This document shows, piece by piece, positions 51,279-60,648 of a stretch of 64,000 bases of DNA. A program made the position numbers and the translations under genes. Where the stretch lies: contig NZ_JRVC01000012.1 of assembly GCF_000807925.1 (NCBI RefSeq), positions 62,001 through 126,000 of the forward strand. The letters are read 5' to 3'. The notes under the pieces were generated by a model. The model was given only the letters and a program-made list of their open reading frames with translations. It searched no databases and was not told where the DNA came from. Position 1 is the stretch's first letter. The number at the start of each line of letters is the position of its first letter. The DNA is from Novosphingobium subterraneum (GTDB taxonomy: Bacteria > Pseudomonadota > Alphaproteobacteria > Sphingomonadales > Sphingomonadaceae).

Positions 51279-52826
51279 TCAGTCGAACGCAAAGCTGTTT
51301 GCCTTTTCACCCGTCGTAATGACCACGGGTCTGCCAAGCGGATCGCGCTCCAGCATCGCTGCAACGGTGGTGGCATCGCGTGTGGTGGCAACGAAGCGTC
51401 CGCCAGTGTCGAGTTCACCGATCACGATGGCCTGCTCCGGCACGCCTTTGGCGAAGGTCACCGTATATGTGCCGATGCGGCCGTTCCCTTGCGGCGCGAG
51501 CGCCATGGCGGCCTTGGGGACTGCATCGAGTTCAGCTTGCAGTTCCGCACTCAGGCACCCCGGCCATTCACGCGGGTCGCTGGACAGCACCGCTGCGCCG
51601 TACTTGGACTGGAAGCCGCCGTTCATGCCTACCAGGCCCTTGGCTCCAGGCTTGCCTCGCAAGATTTCGACCATGCTTGCCAACGCATGCGTGGAGTAGT
51701 TGTTGCCGGCTCCGCCGAAGTAGGGGAGACCGCCAGTAACCGTCAAACTACGCGGGTCATCTGCAGCAAGGCCAAGGCCGTCGATCGCGGCATTGAACAC
51801 CGGGACGGGGAAGCAGGAATAAAAGTCGAAAGCGGCGATTGCATCGGCCGTCACGTTCGCCTGCGACAAGGCGGCGGCAATGGCGGCATTTGCAGCGGGA
51901 TAGGCCCCGATATCCGGCCGCTCCAGCAGTTCCCGCTCGTTGGCCAGGGCAGCCCCGTGAAGATATATCCACCTGGTCTCAGGCACCCTCGCCGCGCGGG
52001 CGGCCTTGATTGACATCAGCACGAGCGCTGCCGCCTGATTGACCTGGTCGCGCGAGACCAGCTTGAGAGGATAGGGATCGCAGATCATCCGATTGCGCTC
52101 GCCGGGAGTGGCGATTTCATGCGCACTCATCGGCTTGACCGCGGCTGCGCTGTAACGGTTTGCTGCCGCAACTTTCGTGAACGGCGCGAACAGTTTCCCC
52201 ATCGCCTCGGCATAGGCCTCGCGCGATAGGCCAAGACGGGCTCTCCGGGCATTCTCGCACAATGCGTAAGCCGTTACCGGCGCGCGAATGCCATGGGCAA
52301 TGCTGGCTGCCGAAAGGGTGCCCTCAAAGCCCCTGCCCTTGTCGATCCACTCGACGCCGGTGGCATCGGGATCATCGCTCTCGGCCCAATCACGCGTCTC
52401 GCCCTTGGCCACGAGATGGCGCACGGTCGAGATCGCCTCGCTGCCGAACATCAAGGCTGCCGACACGGCACCTGTCGCGATGCGGTTCCCAAGATCAGCC
52501 AGCAAGGCCAGCGGAGACTGTCCCCCCACCTTCTCGAGGATGGCGACTTCCGGCTTGATGCCCAGCCTTCGCGCAACTGCCAGTGGCAGCTTGTCCGCCC
52601 GCCCGAACGGGACTTGCATCGCTCCGGATTCCTCGAACGTCCGGATTGAACCGACCGCCTGCACCTGCGCTGCAACTGCCGCACCTGCCTGCGTGTCGGC
52701 AAGAGCCTCCCGGGCGGCCGCAGCGGCCAGATCGGCAAACGACAGGCCGACATATCCAGGATTGTCGACCCGTTCGACGAACTGGCCGACACCGACAATG
52801 ACCGGGGTATTCTCCGACAGGGGCAT
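51279..52826 (-). CDS. Thiolase/SCP-x-like acetyl-CoA acetyltransferase family protein
   Basis: A 515-residue thiolase-fold protein. PVIVGVGQ opens the N-terminal half, a CENARRAR helix lies in the middle, and a C-terminal GGLPYFGGAGNNYSTHALA motif carries the conserved histidine. It resembles the longer SCP-x/acetyl-CoA acetyltransferase group rather than classical short thiolases. The usual N-terminal active cysteine is not obvious, and SCFP near residue 345 is an alternative. It likely thiolyses or condenses an acyl-CoA. It is divergent from the LysR gene. Confidence 0.85.
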   Translation of the reverse strand: MPLSENTPVIVGVGQFVERVDNPGYVGLSFADLAAAAAREALADTQAGAAVAAQVQAVGSIRTFEESGAMQVPFGRADKLPLAVARRLGIKPEVAILEKVGGQSPLALLADLGNRIATGAVSAALMFGSEAISTVRHLVAKGETRDWAESDDPDATGVEWIDKGRGFEGTLSAASIAHGIRAPVTAYALCENARRARLGLSREAYAEAMGKLFAPFTKVAAANRYSAAAVKPMSAHEIATPGERNRMICDPYPLKLVSRDQVNQAAALVLMSIKAARAARVPETRWIYLHGAALANERELLERPDIGAYPAANAAIAAALSQANVTADAIAAFDFYSCFPVPVFNAAIDGLGLAADDPRSLTVTGGLPYFGGAGNNYSTHALASMVEILRGKPGAKGLVGMNGGFQSKYGAAVLSSDPREWPGCLSAELQAELDAVPKAAMALAPQGNGRIGTYTVTFAKGVPEQAIVIGELDTGGRFVATTRDATTVAAMLERDPLGRPVVITTGEKANSFAFD

Positions 52827-52926
52827 GGCATCCTTTCGCTTTTTCCCGCCAAGCTAAAAGCGCCGGACCGCACCGTCCAATCGATTTAATCTTTCGATTT
52901 ATAGGGTATTCGAATATATCGAGCTC

Positions 52927-53895
52927 ATGCAGCCCGATGTCGATCTGAAAGCTATCCGGTGCTTCCTCGCTCTTGCGCAGGAATTGAGCTTCGGCCGTGC
53001 GGCGAAGCGCATGAACCTGACGCAGCCCAGCCTTTCGGCACAGATCCGCAAGCTCGAGGAACAGATCGGCCAGCGCCTGTTCGACCGGACTACGCGCGCG
53101 GTCCAGCTATCGCCCGTTGGCACGGCACTGCTCGACCAGGCCGGTACCTTCGTCGCCCAAGCCGATGCCTTCGCCGCCCAACTTGCCGCTTGGCGGGATC
53201 GCCCTGATCGCCGGATCGTCCTCGGCGCGCCAAGCTATACGTTCGAACTGCCTCAGCACGGAGCGCTGCTATCGGCGATCGCGCGCGAGCTTCCGGACAT
53301 ATCGCTGCGGGTGGACAACGATTTTGCCTATTCGCTTTGCGAGGGGCTGATCAAGGGCACCGTCGATCTCGCCATGGTGGTTGCCGCCGTCGTGCCTCAC
53401 GACAAGTATTTGGCCGACATGGCCCGCCAGCAATGCGGCGAACTTGAAATTCCGGATGGTTTGCCTCGCCTGACGCTCAGCCGCGAACCGATCGGCCTGG
53501 CCATTCCGCAAGAGCACCCTCTCGCCCGGTTCGACGTCGTGCCGCAGGCAGCTTTGTCCGGATCGGTCATCGCGATGCTCGCCCCGTTGCACGGCAAGAG
53601 CCTGTATCAACCGATATCGACGTGGCTTGCGGCTGCCGGGGCGACGGGCTTCCTCCCGCCCGAAGCACACGCCTTTGCGCTGGAACGATATTGCCGCGAA
53701 TATCGCATTCCGGCGATCTCCATCGCGCAATTTCGCCCGAAGGATCACGGAAACGTCGTTTATCGACCCGTCGCGGGCCTTTCCATCCTCACCGAGCTGG
53801 CGGTGCTGCGAAGCAGCCGTCAAATGCGCGCGGCAAGCGAGATGCAGCTCTGGAAAATTGCAGAATCCCTTGTGCCTCAGGCATTTGCCGACTGA
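52927..53895 (+). CDS. LysR-type transcriptional regulator
   Basis: A 322-residue regulator. The N-terminal winged HTH reads LSFGRAAKRMNLTQPSLSAQI and is followed by LEEQIGQRLFDRTTRAVQLSPVG, the classic LysR pattern. A periplasmic-binding-like effector domain follows. It is transcribed divergently from the thiolase/CoA-transferase operon with a 100-bp gap, so it probably controls that operon in response to a pathway intermediate. Its 3' end overlaps the AraC gene by 19 bp on the opposite strand. Confidence 0.93.
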   Translation: MQPDVDLKAIRCFLALAQELSFGRAAKRMNLTQPSLSAQIRKLEEQIGQRLFDRTTRAVQLSPVGTALLDQAGTFVAQADAFAAQLAAWRDRPDRRIVLGAPSYTFELPQHGALLSAIARELPDISLRVDNDFAYSLCEGLIKGTVDLAMVVAAVVPHDKYLADMARQQCGELEIPDGLPRLTLSREPIGLAIPQEHPLARFDVVPQAALSGSVIAMLAPLHGKSLYQPISTWLAAAGATGFLPPEAHAFALERYCREYRIPAISIAQFRPKDHGNVVYRPVAGLSILTELAVLRSSRQMRAASEMQLWKIAESLVPQAFAD

Positions 53896-54926
53896 CCATC
53901 GGGTGCCTTGCGCGGGCGCGTTTGCGCCATAAGGGCTCGCGCGCCGGTGGACATATGTTGACGCAGGAAGCGGCTTGCCGCGCTGGCGTCGGTATAGCCG
54001 AGGCGATGCGAAAGTTCGGTCAGGTTGGGTCGTCGCGCGGTGCGAAAGTATTCGTCGGCAGTATGCTTTCGCACCTGTTCGAGAATCACTGCGAAGCTCG
54101 TGCCCCTTTCGGCAAGGCGGCGCTGGAGGCTCTGCGGAGAAAGGCCGGCAAGCCCGGCAACATGCGGCAGGTTTGCCCGCCGCTCCGTCAGGTTGGTGGC
54201 GATGAAGTAGCGCACCTGCTGCATGAGATCGCCCGGCCATTGGCTATCGGCCTGGGCCAACTGCTTTTCAAGGTAGCGAACCATGTTGGGATTGGCCCGC
54301 TGCGAAGGCCGATGCAGATCCGACTTGCGGAAGACCAGCGCACAGCGATCCGACCCGAACTCGATCGGACAACGAAACACCGCCTGATGATACCGCCAAC
54401 TCTGCGGCGCGGGATGATCCAGCTCCAGCCTGATCGGCGTCCATTCCTCACCAAGGAGCATCCGCGTGATGCGTAACTGGAGTGTCAGCGTGGCCTGCAG
54501 GAATTGCGAGCCGCCAAACCGCGCAGGCACCATGAGAACATGGCGCAAGGCCGCCTCATGCCCGGTAATATCCGTGCTCGAACGCATCGCCGCACTTTCG
54601 AGGTGCATGTAGCGTCGCGTTATCCGTGTCGCCTCGTCAAGCGTGGTGCAATGATCCCAAAGCAGGCTGATCGGGCCGAAGCCGCGCACATTGCACCACA
54701 TGGAGAAGGCCACGCCAAGATCATCGCGGCCGGATGCGATCGCGGCAGCCTGCAGAACGTCTACGTGCGCACTTGCCGGCAGCCATTCCGCCTCGTTCGC
54801 CTGTTCCACGTGGGCAAAGACGTCGGGAGGGCAAAGGCTCCTCAGATCAAGCCCCGACACTTCCGCGAAGTGGGCGAACTGGCGCATGGCGCTGGCATGA
54901 GCGAGACCGCTTTCCGATTCCATCAT
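53877..54926 (-). CDS. AraC family transcriptional regulator
   Basis: About 349 residues from ATG 54926 (TTG 54968 is possible). It has an arabinose-binding-like N-terminal domain of the kind seen in OruR/ArgR-type regulators, and a C-terminal AraC HTH pair (LPHVAGLAGLSPQSLQRRL, then LTELSHRLGYTDASAASRFLR). It is divergent from the TonB receptor gene, whose expression it may control. No autoregulatory site was identified with confidence. Confidence 0.88.
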   Translation of the reverse strand: MMESESGLAHASAMRQFAHFAEVSGLDLRSLCPPDVFAHVEQANEAEWLPASAHVDVLQAAAIASGRDDLGVAFSMWCNVRGFGPISLLWDHCTTLDEATRITRRYMHLESAAMRSSTDITGHEAALRHVLMVPARFGGSQFLQATLTLQLRITRMLLGEEWTPIRLELDHPAPQSWRYHQAVFRCPIEFGSDRCALVFRKSDLHRPSQRANPNMVRYLEKQLAQADSQWPGDLMQQVRYFIATNLTERRANLPHVAGLAGLSPQSLQRRLAERGTSFAVILEQVRKHTADEYFRTARRPNLTELSHRLGYTDASAASRFLRQHMSTGARALMAQTRPRKAPDGQSANA

Positions 54927-55044
54927 GATGCAATCTGACAATACTGTGCCGCGATCCGTCAAGATCAATTAAACGATTAAACGCACAATGCCGCTGCAGT
55001 CAGCTTCTGTCCAGTCCGGGACAGCGTCTGGAACACCAATTACA

Positions 55045-55060
55045 GCCGCCACAAGGCGGC
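55045..55060 (+). repeat. Small hairpin just upstream of a TonB receptor ribosome site
   Basis: GCCGCC-ACAA-GGCGGC, a perfect 6-bp stem ending 4 bases before the GGGAGG ribosome site of the TTG-started receptor gene. It could affect translation. Confidence 0.45.
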
Positions 55061-55075
55061 GCATGGGAGGCAGCC

Positions 55076-57499
55076 TTGAAAGCATTGTACTTGCGTAACG
55101 CAGCACTTGCCGCAATCGCGGCTTCGGTCACTTTGCCGAACCTGGCGCACGCCCAGCAGGCCGAAGAGCAATCTACCCCCGGCCTTGCCGAGATCATCGT
55201 AACGGCACAGCGCAGGACCGAGAATCTTCAGGACGTGCCGATCGCGATAACTGCGGCCAACGCCGAAACACTCGCCCAGGCGCGCGTCGAGAACGTCGCG
55301 AACATCCAGGCCATCAGCCCCTCGATCAGCTTCCGCGTCACCAACATCGCAACCTCGAGCGCGAACCTCATCATCCGTGGTCTGGGCACGACCGGAAACA
55401 GCCGCTCGTTCGAAGGCTCGGTCGGCGTCTTCATCGATGGGGTCTATCGCACCCGCGCGGCAGCGGCGCTGCAGAACTTCCTCGACATCGACAACCTTCA
55501 GGTGCTGCGCGGCCCGCAGGGGACCCTGTTCGGCAAGAACACCACCGCCGGCGCCCTGTTGCTCGCCTCGGCATCACCCTCGCTCAACGACGTCAATGGC
55601 GCCGTTGAAGTGACCTACGGAAATTACGACACCTTGATTGCCCGCGGCGCCGTCAATGCTCCACTCTCGGACAAGGTTGCATTCCGCATCGCCGGGCTCG
55701 CCTCGTCGGCCGATGGCTTCTTCACCGACAGCACCACCGGCCAGAGCCTCAACGACAACAAGACCCGCGCGGTCAAGGCGCAGCTGCTGTTCGAGCCGAG
55801 CGAGAACCTCACCGTCCGCCTGATTGGCGACTACTCGCACAGCCAGGGCAACTGCTGCTACGCCACCTCGGCCTTCATCGACGGTCCCACCCAGCCGATC
55901 ATCGATCTGCTGACGCTCTACCAGCCAGCCAGCAGCCAGCAGTTCCTTGGCGTGCTTGCCGGCCTGATCCCGGCCTCGTCGATGACGCCGACCGGTCGCA
56001 AGCTTCCTGCCCGCGATCCCTCGAAGTTCGAGCAGACCCTGAATGGCAATGGCCAGCAGGAAATCGAGGATTACGGCGGCACCATGCTGATCGACGCACA
56101 GGTCGGAGAAGGCACGCTGAAGTCGGTTACGGCAGTGCGCCAGTTCACCGTCGACCAGCGCGATCTCGACCCCGATTTCTCGGGCGCCGACATCTTCCGC
56201 TACAATGAAAGCTTCTCCAGCCGCTTCATCTCGCAGGAACTGACCTACAACACGAAGATTCCGGCGCTCAACGCCGAGGCAGTGTTCGGACTGTTCTTCT
56301 CGGACGAGAAGCTCAAGATGGGCCGCAGCCTGCCATGGGCGAACCAGGCGCAGTTCTACTGGGATGCGATCTTCGCCAGCCTCGGCGTCGCCCCGGGCAC
56401 TGCATACGCTGCCCCCGGTACATGGACCACCGAGCGCATGGGCGGCACGGCCAAGTCCTACGCAGGCTTCGCCCACCTCGATTTCGCGGTGAATGACAAG
56501 TTCAACGTCATTGCCGGCGTGCGCTACTCGATCGAGAAGAAGCGCGGCTTCTTCAACAACGCCTTCTATCGCCCGATCCCGACGGATGTATTCACCCTGC
56601 TCGGCATCGCCCCATCGCCGGCATACGACGCCACGACGACCAACAAGGCGCTCTCGGGCACCCTCGGCGTCCAGTACCGCCCGACTGACGACATCATGCT
56701 CTATGCGACGTACAACCGCGGCTTCAAGGCGGGCGGCGTCAACATGGACGTCAATGCGGCAGGCACGCTGATCAACAACGCTGCTGTCTACAATGCCCTG
56801 CCTGCCGCAATCCGCATCGGCTTCTTCGGCAATGCGCCAGCACAGGCACCGCTGAACCCGCGCTACAAGCCGGAGAAGGTCAACGCCTTCGAAGTCGGCG
56901 GCAAGTTCCAGTACCTCGATGGACGGGCTCGCACCAACATCGCGTTCTTCTACTATGACCTGTCCGACCTCCAGATCGCACAGTTCATCGGGCTGCGCTT
57001 CACAGTGCTCAATGCCAAGTCGGCGAAGGACTACGGTCTCGAGATCGAGAACCTGTTCCAGATCACCGACAGCCTGACGCTCGGCCTCGATGGTACGTGG
57101 ATCCCGCATGCCCAGTACGGGAAGGATAGCAACATCGACCCGGTCCTGTCGGACTCGCGTTTCCGCTTCAGCCCGAAGTTCTCTGGCAACGCCACGCTGA
57201 ACCTCGATCAGCCGATCAACGACAACCTCAGTGTGCTGGCTCGCGTGCAGGCACAGTATCAGAGCCGCCAGCTGATCAGCACCGCGACTACGGCTGAACA
57301 GGGACCGGTCACCCTGGTCAACGCCAACCTCGGGTTCAAGCTGCCGAAGACCGGCCTGCTGATCGAAGGCTGGGTGCAGAACCTGTTCGACAAGACCTGG
57401 TTCACCCAGTCATTCCCCACCCCGCTCCAGACCGGCGATCAGAACGCCTATCCCGGAGCGCCTCGCACCTACGGCATCCGCGTCCGCGCCTCGTTCTGA
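55076..57499 (+). CDS. TonB-dependent receptor of the catabolic region
   Basis: An 807-residue receptor. The TTG start at 55076 is supported by GGGAGG 5 bases upstream and by the signal peptide that follows (ending NLAHAQ). It has a plug domain with EIIVTAQRR, VPIAITAANAETL, RGLGTTGNSRSFEGSVGVF and LRGPQGTLFGKNTTAGALL. The barrel ends VRASF. This plug type is common in sphingomonads next to genes for hydrophobic or aromatic substrate breakdown. It precedes an SDR/acyl-CoA dehydrogenase/alcohol dehydrogenase operon and is closed by a terminator. Confidence 0.93.
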   Translation: MKALYLRNAALAAIAASVTLPNLAHAQQAEEQSTPGLAEIIVTAQRRTENLQDVPIAITAANAETLAQARVENVANIQAISPSISFRVTNIATSSANLIIRGLGTTGNSRSFEGSVGVFIDGVYRTRAAAALQNFLDIDNLQVLRGPQGTLFGKNTTAGALLLASASPSLNDVNGAVEVTYGNYDTLIARGAVNAPLSDKVAFRIAGLASSADGFFTDSTTGQSLNDNKTRAVKAQLLFEPSENLTVRLIGDYSHSQGNCCYATSAFIDGPTQPIIDLLTLYQPASSQQFLGVLAGLIPASSMTPTGRKLPARDPSKFEQTLNGNGQQEIEDYGGTMLIDAQVGEGTLKSVTAVRQFTVDQRDLDPDFSGADIFRYNESFSSRFISQELTYNTKIPALNAEAVFGLFFSDEKLKMGRSLPWANQAQFYWDAIFASLGVAPGTAYAAPGTWTTERMGGTAKSYAGFAHLDFAVNDKFNVIAGVRYSIEKKRGFFNNAFYRPIPTDVFTLLGIAPSPAYDATTTNKALSGTLGVQYRPTDDIMLYATYNRGFKAGGVNMDVNAAGTLINNAAVYNALPAAIRIGFFGNAPAQAPLNPRYKPEKVNAFEVGGKFQYLDGRARTNIAFFYYDLSDLQIAQFIGLRFTVLNAKSAKDYGLEIENLFQITDSLTLGLDGTWIPHAQYGKDSNIDPVLSDSRFRFSPKFSGNATLNLDQPINDNLSVLARVQAQYQSRQLISTATTAEQGPVTLVNANLGFKLPKTGLLIEGWVQNLFDKTWFTQSFPTPLQTGDQNAYPGAPRTYGIRVRASF

Positions 57500-57517
57500 C
57501 GTTGCAGGAATGGATGC

Positions 57518-57553
57518 AAAGACCCTCGCTTTCGGAAGACAGCGAGGGTCTTT
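57518..57553 (+). terminator. Rho-independent terminator after the TonB receptor
   Basis: AAAGACCCTCGCT at 57518-57530 pairs with AGCGAGGGTCTTT at 57541-57553 around a 10-base loop, with the T-run built into the 3' arm. It separates the receptor transcript from the SDR operon. Confidence 0.88.
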
Positions 57554-57618
57554 TGCGTGGCCACCGGACCGTTAAGCTGATTGCACAGAGTCGCATGCAG
57601 CGGCCGAAAGGGAGAGCG

Positions 57619-58356
57619 ATGATCGACGATACAGACTTCACCGGCAGGCATGTCCTTGTCGTTGGCGGCTCCAGCGGCATTGGCAACGGCATCGCACAAG
57701 CCTTTCGTGCACGCGGCGCCGCAGTCCACGTCTGGGGAACCCGGCCTGGCGCAGAAGACTATGATCCTGCCGATGGGTCTGATCTCTCCGGTCTCGGTTA
57801 CACCTGCGTCGATGTCGGCAATCCCGATGCCATCGCGGCAGCCCCTTTTCCTTACTCCAGCCTCGACGTGCTCGTCCTCTGCCAGGGCACGGTGGTCTAC
57901 AAGCGCGGCGAGTTTGCGCGGGAGGGCTGGGACAAGGTCATGGCCGTCAATCTCGACAGCGTAATGCACTGTTCGATGAAGTTCCGCGCGCGGCTTGGCG
58001 AAAGCAACGGCTCGATCATCGTCGTCAGCTCGATCTCCGGTCTCAAGGCCAATATCGGCAACCCGGCCTATGCCGCGTCCAAGGCCGGCGCGATCAGCCT
58101 GACCAAGACACTGGGGCAGGCGCTCGCTGCCGAGGGCATCCGCGTCAATGGCCTCGCCCCCGGTCTGGTCGATACAAAGCTGACCAAGGTCACCACCGCC
58201 CACCCGCAGCGCCTCGAAGGGGCCCTTGCCAGCATTCCGCAGCGCCGGATGGGCACTCCTGCCGACATGGCAGGTGCCGCAATCTTCCTCGCCTCCCCGC
58301 TTGCCTCTTACGTCACCGGCCACACCCTCGTGGTCGACGGCGGCCTCTCGCTCTGA
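57619..58356 (+). CDS. SDR family oxidoreductase
   Basis: 245 residues from ATG 57619 with AAGGGAGAG upstream. It is a classical short-chain dehydrogenase: the cofactor motif GGSSGIGNG, the catalytic S in VSSISG, YAASK for the Y-x3-K pair, and a C-terminal GHTLVVDGGLSL. It probably oxidises a hydroxyl to a ketone or the reverse. It heads a three-gene operon with the ACAD (11-bp gap) and the zinc dehydrogenase (13-bp gap). Confidence 0.93.
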   Translation: MIDDTDFTGRHVLVVGGSSGIGNGIAQAFRARGAAVHVWGTRPGAEDYDPADGSDLSGLGYTCVDVGNPDAIAAAPFPYSSLDVLVLCQGTVVYKRGEFAREGWDKVMAVNLDSVMHCSMKFRARLGESNGSIIVVSSISGLKANIGNPAYAASKAGAISLTKTLGQALAAEGIRVNGLAPGLVDTKLTKVTTAHPQRLEGALASIPQRRMGTPADMAGAAIFLASPLASYVTGHTLVVDGGLSL

Positions 58357-58367
58357 AAGATTGCCGG

Positions 58368-59594
58368 ATGCACTTCGAACATACCGACAAGGTCAAGGAT
58401 CTTCTTGCCCGCCTCGAAGCCTTCATGGACGAACACGTCTATCCGGCCGAGCAGGACTATTACGACTTCGTCCATGACCAGCAGAATCTCTGGGCCGAAT
58501 GGCCGGGGATGGAACCGCTCAAGGAAAAGGCCCGCGCGGCCGGCCTGTGGAACCTGTTCCTTCCTCACGAATATGGTGCGTGGTCGCCCGGCCTCACCAA
58601 CCTTGAATATGCGCCTCTGGCCGAAGTCATGGGCCGCGTGCCGTGGTCCAGCCAGGTGTTCAACTGCTCGGCGCCCGATACCGGTAACATGGAAGTCCTC
58701 GCCAAGTTCGGCAGTCCCGAACAGCAGGAGCGCTGGCTGCGCCCGCTCCTCGAAGGCACGATCCGTTCCGCCTATGTGATGACCGAACCGCAGGTGGCCT
58801 CGTCGGACGCTACCAACCTTGAACTCTCGATCATTCCCGATGGCGATGACTACGTGATCAACGGGCGCAAGTGGTGGATTTCCAATGCCATGCACCCCCG
58901 CTGCGAACTCATGATCGTCATGGGCAAGACCTTCTTCGACGGACCGCGCCACAGCCAGCACTCGCAGATCCTCGTTCCGCGCAATACGCCGGGAGTCACC
59001 GTGGTCCGCCACCTCAAGGTCTTCGGCTCGCACAATTCACCGGGCGGCGAGGTCGAGCTGCGCTTTGACAATGTCCGCGTGCCCCGCGCAAACATGGTCC
59101 TCGGCGAAGGACGCGGCTTCGAGATCGCCCAGGGTCGCCTCGGGCCGGGCCGCATCCATCACTGCATGCGCTCGATCGGCCAGGCTCAGCGCGCGCTCGA
59201 ATGGATGGCCCGCCGCGCCCACAGCCGTGCCGCCTTCGGCAGGAAGCTGGCCGACCAGTCGAGCGTGCGGCAGGACGTTGCCCGCTCGTTCTGCGAAGTG
59301 GAGATGGCGCGGCTGCTCACGCTCAAGGCTGCCGACGCGATGGATCGCAAGGGCAACAAGGAAGCGCGAGACCTGATCGCCGCGATCAAGGTCGTCGCTC
59401 CCTCGATGGCGCAGCAGGTCGCTGACCGCGCGATCCAGGTCCACGGCGGCATGGGCGTCAGCGAGGACGGCCCGATGGCCTATTTCTTCACGCTCAATCG
59501 CTACGTTCGCCTCACCGACGGGCCGGAGGAAGTCCACATGAGCCAGCTGGGCAAGCTCAAGATCGCCGAATACGTCGCCTCGAACGCCCGCTGA
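58368..59594 (+). CDS. Acyl-CoA dehydrogenase
   Basis: A 408-residue FAD enzyme of the acyl-CoA dehydrogenase family, close to the ACAD10/11-like branch. It has YVMTEPQVASSDATN (FAD/substrate motif), KWWISNAMHPRC and IQVHGGMGVSEDGP near the C-terminus. It introduces a double bond in an acyl-CoA. With the SDR and dehydrogenase partners it fits beta-oxidation of a branched or hydroxylated side chain, but the substrate is not known. Confidence 0.92.
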   Translation: MHFEHTDKVKDLLARLEAFMDEHVYPAEQDYYDFVHDQQNLWAEWPGMEPLKEKARAAGLWNLFLPHEYGAWSPGLTNLEYAPLAEVMGRVPWSSQVFNCSAPDTGNMEVLAKFGSPEQQERWLRPLLEGTIRSAYVMTEPQVASSDATNLELSIIPDGDDYVINGRKWWISNAMHPRCELMIVMGKTFFDGPRHSQHSQILVPRNTPGVTVVRHLKVFGSHNSPGGEVELRFDNVRVPRANMVLGEGRGFEIAQGRLGPGRIHHCMRSIGQAQRALEWMARRAHSRAAFGRKLADQSSVRQDVARSFCEVEMARLLTLKAADAMDRKGNKEARDLIAAIKVVAPSMAQQVADRAIQVHGGMGVSEDGPMAYFFTLNRYVRLTDGPEEVHMSQLGKLKIAEYVASNAR

Positions 59595-59607
59595 AGGACC
59601 CGCTGTC

Positions 59608-60648
59608 ATGAAAGCCCTTCGCTACTACGGTGCCCGCGACATCCGCCATGAAAGCATGGACGATCCGCTGCCGCAGTCTGACCGGGACGCAATCGTCAAG
59701 GTCGATGCCTGCTCGATCTGTGGCTCCGACCTCCACATCTACCATGGCTACGGCTTCTCTGAAGACGTCGGCTTCTGTGTCGGCCACGAAGCCGTGGGTG
59801 AAGTGGTCGAGGTGGGCCGCGGCGTCCATCGCCTGAAGGTCGGCCAGAAGGTGATGATCCCGGCGGCAGTCGGTTGCGGCGCCTGCCGCTCATGCCTCGC
59901 AGGCGTCGTCAACACTTGCGAGAACAACGGATCGGGCTGCTACGGCCTTTCGGCAAAACTCCAGGGCTCCCAGGCCGAAGCGGTGCGCGTGCCTGCCGCC
60001 GATGCCAATGCCGTTGCGATCCCGGACGGGATCAGCACCGATCAGGCACTGATGATGACCGATGCCCTCGCCACCGCATGGTTCGGGGCGCGGCAGGCTG
60101 ACATCCACCCCGGCTCGTCAGTGGGCGTGATCGGCCTCGGCCCGATTGGCCTGATGGTGGTGGAAAGCGCCTTCGTCATGGGTGCGCATGTCGTCTACGC
60201 GATCGATCCGGTGCCCGAGCGCCGCGCAATTGCCGAAAGCCTCGGCGCAATTGCCCTGCACCCGGACGAGGCCGCTGCGCGGATAAAGGAGGACACGCAC
60301 GGCAAGCGGCTGGACTGCGTTGTCGAAGTCGTGGGTGCCGATGCCACGGTGGACATGGCGCTGCGCCTGGTGCGCGTGCGCGGCACTGTCTCGGTGATCG
60401 GCGTCCAGCAGTCGCGACGCTTCCCCTTCCCGCTGGAACGCGCTTTTGCTGGCGGTCTTACCTTCCGCGTCGGCACCTGCTCCGTGCCCGAGGAACTGCC
60501 GGCGCTGTTCCCGCTGGTCGCCTCGGGCCGCCTCAAGCCAGAACGCTACATCAGCCACCACTTGCCGCTGTCACAGGGCGCCGAAGCCTACCGCCTGTTC
60601 GAAGCGCGCGAGGCAGGTGCGCTCAAGATGGTGCTGACCCCGGATTAG
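59608..60648 (+). CDS. Zinc-dependent medium-chain alcohol dehydrogenase
   Basis: A 346-residue MDR protein. The catalytic zinc site is CSICGSD with the GHE motif in CVGHEAVGEV. The structural zinc lobe has cysteines in GCGACRSC and further ones shortly after. The cofactor motif is GVIGLGPIGLM. It oxidises an alcohol or reduces an aldehyde with NAD(P). It is the last gene of the SDR operon and its 3' end overlaps the convergent aminotransferase by four bases. Confidence 0.93.
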   Translation: MKALRYYGARDIRHESMDDPLPQSDRDAIVKVDACSICGSDLHIYHGYGFSEDVGFCVGHEAVGEVVEVGRGVHRLKVGQKVMIPAAVGCGACRSCLAGVVNTCENNGSGCYGLSAKLQGSQAEAVRVPAADANAVAIPDGISTDQALMMTDALATAWFGARQADIHPGSSVGVIGLGPIGLMVVESAFVMGAHVVYAIDPVPERRAIAESLGAIALHPDEAAARIKEDTHGKRLDCVVEVVGADATVDMALRLVRVRGTVSVIGVQQSRRFPFPLERAFAGGLTFRVGTCSVPEELPALFPLVASGRLKPERYISHHLPLSQGAEAYRLFEAREAGALKMVLTPD

